This document shows positions 26,999 through 34,063 of a DNA stretch of 64,000 bases, in pieces. Made by a program: the position numbers and the translations under genes. Each line of letters opens with the position of its first letter. Positions within the stretch are counted from its first letter, which is position 1. The notes under the pieces are model-generated. The model had not been told where the DNA came from, made no database searches, and saw nothing but the letters and a program-made list of their open reading frames with translations. The stretch comes from Acidobacteriota bacterium (GTDB lineage Bacteria; Acidobacteriota; Aminicenantia; Aminicenantales; Saccharicenantaceae): the NCBI GenBank assembly GCA_028749115.1, contig JAQURD010000006.1:82008-146007 (forward strand), given 5' to 3'.

Positions 26999-27334
26999 TC
27001 AATAAGCTCCCCATTTGACCATGAGAATGATGATGGTAATGAGCAAAGCATAAATGACCAGAGTTTCAATCAGCACCAGGCCAAAAATGAGGATGCCACG
27101 GATATTCTGCCCGCCAGCCGGGTTGCGGGAGATGCTCTCGCAAGCAGAAGTTATAGCTTTAGCCTGGCCGAAAGCTCCGGCGACGACGGCCACGGTAATC
27201 ACAGCTCCCCCCACGATTAGCGACAGCTTAAATAGAGAAGCCCGGGCCGGGTCAACAGTCTGGGCGGCCAGCGGGCTGAAAGAGACCATCAGGGAAAAAA
27301 GCAATAGGGCTAAAATCTTACTTTTTTTTGTCAT
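26999..27334 (-). CDS. atpE: F0 ATP synthase subunit c with Na+-type binding residues
   Basis: The proteolipid of the rotor ring, 111 residues. Unlike most c subunits it has an N-terminal signal-peptide-like stretch (residues 1-24, ending PLAAQ) before the two-helix hairpin (about 34-62 and 78-106). The ion-binding Glu is E90. Q57, T91 and Y95 match in spacing Q32, S66 and Y70 around E65 of the Na+-driven c subunit of Ilyobacter tartaricus (recalled from the literature). This predicts Na+ coupling. AAGGAG lies 8 nt before the ATG. It is the last F0 gene of the cluster. Confidence 0.94.
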   Translation of the reverse strand: MTKKSKILALLLFSLMVSFSPLAAQTVDPARASLFKLSLIVGGAVITVAVVAGAFGQAKAITSACESISRNPAGGQNIRGILIFGLVLIETLVIYALLITIIILMVKWGAY

Positions 27335-27364
27335 TTAAAATACTCCTTTTGGTTATATTCTCAA

Positions 27365-28108
27365 TCATTCTTGTTCTTCCTCCACCGCCCCGGCTAAGTA
27401 GATGCAGGTCAGCAAAACAAAGACATAAGCTTGAATGACAGCAGTAAAAATGGCTATAGCCATGAAAGGCAAAGGCAAAAGATAAGGAATGATGGACAGC
27501 ATGATCAAAATTAATAATTCTTCAGAAAAAATATTGCCAAAGAGACGCATGGAAAGTGAAACCGGCCGGGAGAAATGAGAAATGATTTCAATCGGAAGCA
27601 ACAGCGGCGCCAGAAATGGATTTCCGCCGGTAAAATGCTTAAGATAGCCGAACAAACCTTGAGCCTTAATCCCCTGCCAGTGATAATAGAGCCAGACGAC
27701 CAGAGCACAGCCCAGAGTCACATTCAATTTACTGGTTGGAGACATAAAACCGGGAATTAACCCAATAAGATTAGCAGTTAGAATAAAAAGGCCGACCGAG
27801 GCCACCAGAGGCAGATATTTTCTTCCTTCTGTACCCATCGTATCGTCAATCAGGCCTTCAAAGAAATCGACCAGGCTCTCCAGAATGACCTGGGATTTGG
27901 TGGGAACAAGCTGCAGTCGCCGGCCGAGAAGGCCCAGAAGAATAGATAGCAAAGCAACCACTATAATACTCATGACCACATAGTCTGGTATCAAGTGATA
28001 GGGATCTTTAACTTCCTGGCCAAAGACTCTAAGAACAGTCGCCACCACGGGGCTAAAAATCAGGTTAAAACCATTAACCAGGGGAAGAGAATGCTCTAAA
28101 CCTTCCAT
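27365..28108 (-). CDS. atpB: F0 ATP synthase subunit a
   Basis: The stator channel subunit that passes ions to and from the c-ring. Its 247 residues hold five to six hydrophobic helices. The conserved Arg helix reads SRPVSLSMRLFGNIFSEELL, and the last helix ends ACIYLAGAVEEEQE-like. It starts 1 nt into the atpI stop (TAATG), and 30 nt separate it from atpE. No subunit b gene lies between a and c. Confidence 0.95.
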   Translation of the reverse strand: MEGLEHSLPLVNGFNLIFSPVVATVLRVFGQEVKDPYHLIPDYVVMSIIVVALLSILLGLLGRRLQLVPTKSQVILESLVDFFEGLIDDTMGTEGRKYLPLVASVGLFILTANLIGLIPGFMSPTSKLNVTLGCALVVWLYYHWQGIKAQGLFGYLKHFTGGNPFLAPLLLPIEIISHFSRPVSLSMRLFGNIFSEELLILIMLSIIPYLLPLPFMAIAIFTAVIQAYVFVLLTCIYLAGAVEEEQE

Positions 28109-28497
28109 TACCTTATCTTTACCAGATTTCTGATAGCTTCAATCAAGATAGCTACCACTATTGAGGAAAAACCAGCAACAAAAGCAATAACCTTACCTTT
28201 AAAGATGAAAATTATAGCTAAAAAGACCAGGCAAATCAATAAAAGGCGAAGGCCGTAAAGTAATATACATCGCTTTATAAAGACAGCCTTTTTCTGAGAG
28301 AGATAACGGTCAACAAAACTCTTCAGACTGATAAATCCCAGTGCACCCAGAGTCGCACCAGCCAGCACCAGGAGGGCTGAAGCTACTTCCAACCAGATCA
28401 TGACAAAAAGAGAGGCCAGAAAGCCTATGATCATAGTTTCAACCGGCACTCTTTTTAAAGATTTTTCGAACAGGTCAGCTAACTTTTTTTCTTCCAT
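28108..28497 (-). CDS. ATP synthase subunit I-like membrane protein
   Basis: A 129-residue protein with about four hydrophobic helices, starting MEEKKLADLFEKSLKR. Size, topology and position directly upstream of atpB match ATP synthase subunit I proteins, which help assemble the c-ring. Sequence identity in this family is low, so the call rests mostly on context. Gap to the upstream gene is 12 nt. Confidence 0.75.
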   Translation of the reverse strand: MEEKKLADLFEKSLKRVPVETMIIGFLASLFVMIWLEVASALLVLAGATLGALGFISLKSFVDRYLSQKKAVFIKRCILLYGLRLLLICLVFLAIIFIFKGKVIAFVAGFSSIVVAILIEAIRNLVKIR

Positions 28498-28509
28498 TTG
28501 ACACCTGCA

Positions 28510-28758
28510 TTATTCCTCTGGATTATTATGCCCGCTGCCTGTGTCCTCATTTTCCTTCAAATATTTCCTTATTCCCCGCCAAAGATTCAATAACCCTGAT
28601 ATTATACCAAGCAGCAGCCAGATAAGCAGCATATAAGGTTCGCTTTTAAACCAGCGGTCAAGAATGTAACCGATGGCCAGGCCAACAGCAATGGAAGAGG
28701 GCAGAATTAAAGCCAGAGAGGAAATCTCTCCCATTTTTTTAAAGTCAGGGCGAATCAA
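28510..28758 (-). CDS. atpZ: AtpZ/AtpI-type F0F1 ATPase gene 1 protein
   Basis: An 82-residue protein with two transmembrane helices (about 14-32 and 41-60). The family pattern is IAVGLAIGYILDRWF then a PY-containing loop and LGIISGLLNLWRGIRKYL. The first member of the F0 cluster in many bacteria, it has been linked to Mg2+ or Ca2+ handling and c-ring assembly. The start appears to be TTG 28758 (GGGAG upstream); ATG 28734 would remove most of the cytoplasmic N-terminus. Confidence 0.82.
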   Translation of the reverse strand: MIRPDFKKMGEISSLALILPSSIAVGLAIGYILDRWFKSEPYMLLIWLLLGIISGLLNLWRGIRKYLKENEDTGSGHNNPEE

Positions 28759-28893
28759 GAATTTCGTCTCCCGTGGTTAAATTTCCTTTATCCTCGCCAT
28801 TATCATTATAATAATAAATAATAATTCTTAGTCCGTTGTCTTATCAACAGAAAAAGAATAAAATAAACTAGTATAAGCAGCGGAGGATGAAAG

Positions 28894-29334
28894 TTGTCAC
28901 CTAAAACCGGCCAGAGATTACGCCTATTGTTGATGGGTATCACTCTTATTATATTTCTATTTTCTGGTCACTACCAGACACTGATAGCACAATCAGCCGG
29001 CAACAGCGATCGCCCAGCAGTTGATCCTTTCTACCTGAAAGTTTTTAATGAAGCCAAATCAGCTTTCCAACAAGGTAATTATCAACAGGCTTTTGAGAAC
29101 TTTAAGATAGCTGCCTTTGGGATGCTGGATGAGCCAGATCTTCTCGGGCAAACCTATGTTTATTTGGCTGTCGCCGCTGACCAGCTAGGAAAAGATGACC
29201 AGGTAGAGCATTATCTTCAGCAGATTTCCCATTTCAAATTGCTCAGGCAAATCACTGCTTCTTCGCTGCCTGAAGAGGTCAAGGATAGATTCAAGCAGAT
29301 CTGTGGTAGTTATAAAATTTTGATCAGCGGTTAA
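28894..29334 (+). CDS. Secreted small TPR-like protein
   Basis: A 146-residue protein of unknown function. An N-terminal hydrophobic segment (about 10-32, ending LIAQS) looks like a signal peptide. The rest reads as TPR-type helices: FNEAKSAFQQGNYQQAFENF and LLGQTYVYLAVAADQLGKDD. Start TTG 28894 has GGAGG 7 nt upstream; an ATG at 28887 gives only a five-codon frame. It is transcribed divergently from the F0 operon with a 135-nt gap that should hold both promoters. Confidence 0.75.
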   Translation: MSPKTGQRLRLLLMGITLIIFLFSGHYQTLIAQSAGNSDRPAVDPFYLKVFNEAKSAFQQGNYQQAFENFKIAAFGMLDEPDLLGQTYVYLAVAADQLGKDDQVEHYLQQISHFKLLRQITASSLPEEVKDRFKQICGSYKILISG

Positions 29335-29359
29335 CCTGGCAGCCAGCCTTAGAAGGTTC

Positions 29360-29608
29360 TTATCTAAACTCTAAGTCAAGGGGAGAAGATAGACCTTTAG
29401 GCGTTACTGCCCGTCCGTCTTCGCGGAAAACTAGACCAAAACTTCTATCAAATTCCCACCTGGCCCAGCTGATCTGACACCTGTCGAGAGCCAGTTTGAC
29501 ATCCTTTATCTTGGCCTGGCCCATTTGATTTGTCAGTCTGAGAAGACAATCATTAAACTGAAACTTAAGGCCAGAAAGCTCAATATTTGTTTCACGTTTG
29601 TTTCCAAT
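29360..29608 (-). other. Unexplained open frame directly in frame after the mpg stop
   Basis: After the TAA at 29609-29611 the same frame stays open for 82 codons to a TAA at 29360. The sequence looks protein-like (for example NQMGQAKIKDVKLALDRCQ and VFREDGRAVTPKGL). It has no ATG, GTG or TTG near its beginning; an ATT at 29608 follows AGGGAG by 4 nt. It may be an ATT-started small gene, a decayed gene whose start was lost, a 3' extension reached by readthrough, or chance. Confidence 0.35.
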
Positions 29609-30187
29609 TTAGCTCCCTTTTTGTCTTCCACTGGTTTTTTCTGGTCTAAGGAGGAACCGCCATTTTTTTTGTGACCAGTAGGTACCAGCATAATCAATGC
29701 CTATTCTGGGCGTCCTTTTCACGCGGCCGGGTTTGACCTGTTCCCCTCTATCTTCTACCCACATTATTTTTGATCTGACTAAATCCTCCCCATAAAAGGA
29801 TTTATCCAGCTGCAAATAGCGGCAGAGTTTACCAGGCCCGGAAGCAATATTTTTGTCTTCACCCGGAACTTCAAGAGCCCTGATTAAGACACATTCCGGC
29901 TTCCCGGCCTGACCGGTTATAATATTTAATTGCCAGTACATACCATAGACTAAATAAATATAGACACGGCCACCGGCCAGATACTCCACCCAGTTACGGG
30001 GAGTGACCTTGCCTCCATAGGCGTGGGAGGCCTTATCTTGAGGACCAACATAGGCTTCTGTCTCAATGATTTTACCGCTTAGTTTTTCAGAACCGACTTT
30101 CCTGACGATGTATTTCCCCAGCAGTTCACGGGCCACTTTTAGTGTTGGTTGGAAGTAAAAACTTCGGCCTAATCTTCTAGCTTTCAT
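29609..30187 (-). CDS. 3-methyladenine DNA glycosylase, MPG/AAG family
   Basis: A base-excision repair enzyme that removes alkylated purines. Its 192 residues contain the family motifs ARELLGKYIVRK, KIIETEAYVGPQDKASHAYG (catalytic Glu in ETEAY), VYIYLVYGMYWQLNI and ECVLIRALE. Length fits bacterial members. The gene stands alone on the minus strand, with a weak AGGTG site before the ATG. An 82-codon frame continues after its stop codon and is annotated separately. Confidence 0.93.
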   Translation of the reverse strand: MKARRLGRSFYFQPTLKVARELLGKYIVRKVGSEKLSGKIIETEAYVGPQDKASHAYGGKVTPRNWVEYLAGGRVYIYLVYGMYWQLNIITGQAGKPECVLIRALEVPGEDKNIASGPGKLCRYLQLDKSFYGEDLVRSKIMWVEDRGEQVKPGRVKRTPRIGIDYAGTYWSQKKWRFLLRPEKTSGRQKGS

Positions 30188-30446
30188 GGCTCACCTTTTT
30201 GTTTTATCCTATTATTGAAATGATCTTTAGCCTTTCAAGTTATTAATCTGTTAACACTATTACCTGACCGGCCTGCGCTGAACGGCATCCCTTCCAGACA
30301 CTTAGCTTCTTCTCGACTTTTCAACTTAACCGTTAACTTAAACCTTGAGGCAGCCCGGTATCGTGGCCGGCCATATTTTTGTCTTTTTATCTGCAGGCTT
30401 TGACCATCCACCTGCCAGGTTCAAAACACGATAGAAAGGCAGCTGA

Positions 30447-31112
30447 TTAAAATCCCAGTTCCTGGAGGTGAACAGCCAGTTCTTTTCCTCCACCATAAGC
30501 GGTTGCCCATTTTCTTTTAAATCGCTCCAGAAATCCAGGATTAGCCTCCTCCAGTTCTTTTATTTTCTCTTTTATTTTAGCTTTTTCTTCTGCGGATAGA
30601 AGCAACCACTGTTCAAAAAAGACGACCAGAACATTGGTGGCCAGAAACTCATCGAGAGGAGCCCTTTTTATTGCTTCCCAGCATAATTCCCGTCCCCGAT
30701 CAGCATAAACCGGCAAAGGAAAGTTTGTCAAAAAATAGACTTTACTCAGTTCCCAGAAGGGAGCATGATCAACCGGACGAAGACAGACAGCCTGTTTTAA
30801 GACTTCTAAAGCCTGGCCAAGGTAGAATTCATTTTTTTCTGGCTGGCCAAATTCGATTTCAGCCATGGCTCTAAAAAGACGTAGGCGGCCCAATTCTAAA
30901 TAAAAATCAGGTGAAGAGTACCACTTAACCGCCTTCTGGAGTTTTATCTGTAATTGTTCAAAATCTCTTTCCAGGCTGCGCATTGTCTGTTTTTCAGATT
31001 GATAAAGGTTATAATGATAATAGCCAAGATAAAAACAGGTGGAGGCAGCAATACCCGCCAGGCAGAGAATAAGCAGGAAAAATTTTCTCAGCCACTGATA
31101 GCCCTTAGTCAT
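30447..31112 (-). CDS. Membrane-anchored TPR-like protein of the exopolysaccharide cluster
   Basis: A 221-residue protein with one N-terminal membrane helix (about 12-32) followed by TPR-like helices (FYLGQALEVLKQAVCLRP and DHAPFWELSKVYFLTNFPLP). Start ATG 31112 follows AGGGG at 8 nt; a GTG three codons upstream is possible. It overlaps the end of the O-antigen ligase-like gene by 8 nt and is the last gene of the cluster. A TPR partner next to a Wzy/WaaL-type protein is a recurring arrangement, and some ligases carry TPR domains fused. Confidence 0.78.
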   Translation of the reverse strand: MTKGYQWLRKFFLLILCLAGIAASTCFYLGYYHYNLYQSEKQTMRSLERDFEQLQIKLQKAVKWYSSPDFYLELGRLRLFRAMAEIEFGQPEKNEFYLGQALEVLKQAVCLRPVDHAPFWELSKVYFLTNFPLPVYADRGRELCWEAIKRAPLDEFLATNVLVVFFEQWLLLSAEEKAKIKEKIKELEEANPGFLERFKRKWATAYGGGKELAVHLQELGF

Positions 31113-32562
31113 CTTGATCACCCCTGTTCTGTTTTACCTTCTCTACCTTTAATTTCACTGGCCCCAGCTGCGGGACTTTAAGGCAGAGAACAAAAAGGGA
31201 TAACCAGATGACCGCATTTCCAGGCATCCTGAGGCTAAAATCAGTTAGGCTATGCAAAAAGAGAGCCAGAACCCCCATTAACGCTCCCAAGGAAATACCC
31301 CTGGTTAGAGAGTCCGATGCCTGTAAATAGCGCTTTATTCCCAGCCCGAACAATAACAGGCCGCCCAGAATTAAAGCCCCGCCGCCAGCCAGGCCGGCTT
31401 CTGCTGTCATTTCGAGATAATCATTATGAGCATGATCAAGAATGGCACGAAAATCTTTTTTGAGGTAATGGTTTATAGCCTTTACATATGTTCCCAGGCC
31501 GGAGCCCGCCAGGGGATAGTCTTTTATCATGTCGAGAGTATACTGGTAATAAAAAAGCCTACCTCCGCCAAATAAATCCTCGCTGGTGAATCTCTCCAGA
31601 ATGGGCTGGATACCAATCATAATTACACCAATAAGGATGACAAAAGTGACAATCATAACCAGCCTTCTTTCAGTCTTTCTACGGCCAGTAATACCTGCTA
31701 CCGAAAGCAAGAGAATCATCAGAAAAAAAGTCAGTAAAAAAATAATTATGCCTGAGCGGCAACGGGAAAAAAACAAACCTACCCCAATAATAATTGGCGG
31801 AAGAATAAATAAAATTGACTTCTGCCATTTTTCCTGGCCAAACCAGGCTATTTTCCTTCTTATGGACAAGCCCGGCGGCCAGGCAAAGTAATCAGCCCTG
31901 GCCAGAAAGTAACCCAGGCTTAAAGGAAAGATCATTTCCAGAAAAGCCGAATAATGATCCCGATTAATAAAAGTACCAAAGGCGCTGCCCGAATAATATC
32001 TGTTTACCCAGTTAAATATCCGGTGGCTGCCGCTAAAAAGCTCAGACAACCCATAAAGCGCTTGAAAAATGGCCGCCCCGATCAAAGTCAGAACAACGGC
32101 TACTGCCTTTTTCCTGGAATTAATAGACTTGGCTAAAAGAAAGGTAAATAGACCATAAGCTGCATATTTTACCAGCTCATAAAAGCTATCTGCTGGAGAA
32201 AGAGAAACAGTTTGCCATTTAATCCTGGCTGGCTCGAGTAAGCCGGAAGTAACCAGCGTTTGCCGCCAGTTATAAGCTGCTGGAGATATTCCCCTGACCA
32301 CAGCGGCTGGAAAAGGAATTATTTGCAGGCAACAGACGATAAAAAAAATGATTATTAGCCATTGCGATATTGAAGGAATAATTTTTTTCTCTGCCTGTTG
32401 AAGGCCACCATCAGGACTTTTACTATGGTTAGTTACTAGATACAGCAGCCCGAGAAAAAAGGTGCTAATTTCAAAGCCAAAAATAGCCCAGTCGCTGGTT
32501 CCGCCAAAAGGTAAAGGTAAGAAAAACACTAAACAACAGAGAACAACCAGCAGCCAGGTCAT
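31105..32562 (-). CDS. O-antigen ligase/polymerase-like membrane protein (Wzy_C type)
   Basis: A 485-residue inner-membrane protein with about 12 hydrophobic segments. The large periplasmic loop ends in DHAHNDYLEMTAEAGLAGG, the hallmark of the O-antigen ligase, Wzy polymerase and EpsE-like family, near residue 375. It would polymerise or ligate lipid-linked oligosaccharide repeat units. A polymerase role is more likely here, because it sits with Wza- and Wzc-type genes. The start has only a weak site (AAAGG, 2 nt from the ATG). Confidence 0.85.
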   Translation of the reverse strand: MTWLLVVLCCLVFFLPLPFGGTSDWAIFGFEISTFFLGLLYLVTNHSKSPDGGLQQAEKKIIPSISQWLIIIFFIVCCLQIIPFPAAVVRGISPAAYNWRQTLVTSGLLEPARIKWQTVSLSPADSFYELVKYAAYGLFTFLLAKSINSRKKAVAVVLTLIGAAIFQALYGLSELFSGSHRIFNWVNRYYSGSAFGTFINRDHYSAFLEMIFPLSLGYFLARADYFAWPPGLSIRRKIAWFGQEKWQKSILFILPPIIIGVGLFFSRCRSGIIIFLLTFFLMILLLSVAGITGRRKTERRLVMIVTFVILIGVIMIGIQPILERFTSEDLFGGGRLFYYQYTLDMIKDYPLAGSGLGTYVKAINHYLKKDFRAILDHAHNDYLEMTAEAGLAGGGALILGGLLLFGLGIKRYLQASDSLTRGISLGALMGVLALFLHSLTDFSLRMPGNAVIWLSLFVLCLKVPQLGPVKLKVEKVKQNRGDQDD

Positions 32563-32680
32563 GACCTTTTTATTATATTAAAGGTTAATAAAAATAGAAG
32601 CTGGATTTATAAGTTTCCCTGCTATTGTCTAGGCTAACCCTTCTTTTCAGGGCTTAGTCAATTTTACTTCCGAGCTGGTT

Positions 32681-33229
32681 TTAATCGCTTGGGGAAACGG
32701 CTTCTTCCCCTTCCAGCAGCTTAAAGGCACCGTAAAGAACCAGGGTAGTCGCCACCATCAAAACAGCAATACCGACAGGTGTCCGGAAAAATGAAACTTT
32801 TTCTTTCGCGGGAGCTTTCGTTTCACCCTGACCGGTTTGAGCCAGGGTTGTCACCTCGCCTGTTTTCAGGGCCAATGATAGCTTCCCCATTTCACCACTT
32901 TTAACCATCAACACGTAATCAAAATTGTAATCACCGTCGGGAGTATTGATGCCGAGGATGTACTTTCCCTCTTTAATCTGGCCAATTTTGTAGGCGCCAC
33001 TGTTATCAGTGGGATCAGAGGCGTATTCCTGGCCGTTATCCAGATTGCGAATTTTCACTACTGCCATTTGAGCAGGAGTCTTCATATCACTTCCATAAAT
33101 AAAACCAACGAGAGAACCCGTGGAAGTATTAGCTTGAGCAAGAGACTCCAGAGGCAGCATAATCAGCATAAATGAAAAAATGGTTGCCACCAACAAAGCC
33201 GGCGAACGAAAGACCCTTTTTTGAAGCAT
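32681..33229 (-). CDS. Secreted, C-terminally anchored protein with a carboxypeptidase-regulatory-like domain
   Basis: A 182-residue protein. Residues 1-32 form a signal peptide (LIMLPLESLAQA at its end). Residues 37-120 form a beta-sandwich like CarboxypepD_reg domains (GSLVGFIYG, NSGAYKIGQIKEGKYIL). A linker rich in Lys, Gly and Thr precedes one transmembrane helix (about 152-170) and an acidic tail. Clean GGGAGG ribosome-binding site. Its position between the phosphatase and ligase genes suggests an envelope accessory factor for polysaccharide assembly. No known family member defines the role. Confidence 0.78.
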   Translation of the reverse strand: MLQKRVFRSPALLVATIFSFMLIMLPLESLAQANTSTGSLVGFIYGSDMKTPAQMAVVKIRNLDNGQEYASDPTDNSGAYKIGQIKEGKYILGINTPDGDYNFDYVLMVKSGEMGKLSLALKTGEVTTLAQTGQGETKAPAKEKVSFFRTPVGIAVLMVATTLVLYGAFKLLEGEEAVSPSD

Positions 33230-33274
33230 TTTTGCCTCCCTTTAACCTTAATATAACAACAAAAATTAAGAAAA

Positions 33275-34060
33275 TCAAGCATTTTTATCTTTTAAAAACA
33301 AATATTTCTTCCTGGTTTTTTCTGGCTTGAGAGGAGACCCCCAATCAGGAATTACTTCATTGTTCAAAATAGCCTGAGGAATGTCATTTACCATAGCTTC
33401 AGCTTTTTCCTGCCCAACCAGGTCAGATAGAGCTTTGACCGCCTTACTCAGGATTGGCTTCCTTTTTTCGGAATCATGAGCATCAGTAGCCAAAAATTGA
33501 ACAAGATTGTTTTTTACAAATAATTCAGCTCTTTTTAAGACAGTCCGCCCAAACTCACCGGTCAGACTCATGGCTGTTACCTGGGCCAGGCATCCACGGC
33601 AGATCAAATCATATAAAAGCTCTGGACGATTGCCAAAAACATCATTCCTTTCCGGATGGCTGATAACCGGTGTCAAGCCAGCCAGCATCATCCGGTAAAA
33701 AAGCTCTTTAGTCCCTTCTGGTACCTGGTCGGAAGGAAACTCAATAAAAACATATTCACTACCATTAAGGCTGAGTTTCTCTCGCCTAATGTAATCTATT
33801 ACCTCCGGGTGAATAAATACTTCCGCTCCACGATAAAAGCTAAGGCGCTTCTCTTTCTTGCATCTTTCAAAAAATTCTTCAAATTTTGACCTGAGGATAT
33901 CAGGATTATCATTGTGCCGGGACAAACGCAAGTAATGCGGTGTAACACATATAGCTTCAATGCCATCCCTGGCCGCCAGGTCAATCATCCGGTCAACTTC
34001 TTCCCACGAATCAGGCCCATCATCCCAATCAGGCAAGAGATGACAATGAAGGTCGATCAT
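33275..34060 (-). CDS. PHP-domain tyrosine-protein phosphatase, CpsB/YwqE type
   Basis: A metal-dependent phosphatase that removes phosphate from the tyrosine-rich tail of the capsule kinase. The 261-residue PHP fold begins MIDLHCHLLPDWDDGPDSW. It continues with TPHYLRL, an AEVFIHP metal-ligand segment, VISHPERN and ATDAHDSEKRKP near residue 205; these supply the His and Asp ligands of the PHP site. It starts 3 nt after the BY-kinase stop. The kinase and phosphatase pair is the standard switch for controlling polymer length and export. Confidence 0.92.
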   Translation of the reverse strand: MIDLHCHLLPDWDDGPDSWEEVDRMIDLAARDGIEAICVTPHYLRLSRHNDNPDILRSKFEEFFERCKKEKRLSFYRGAEVFIHPEVIDYIRREKLSLNGSEYVFIEFPSDQVPEGTKELFYRMMLAGLTPVISHPERNDVFGNRPELLYDLICRGCLAQVTAMSLTGEFGRTVLKRAELFVKNNLVQFLATDAHDSEKRKPILSKAVKALSDLVGQEKAEAMVNDIPQAILNNEVIPDWGSPLKPEKTRKKYLFLKDKNA

Positions 34061-34063
34061 TCT

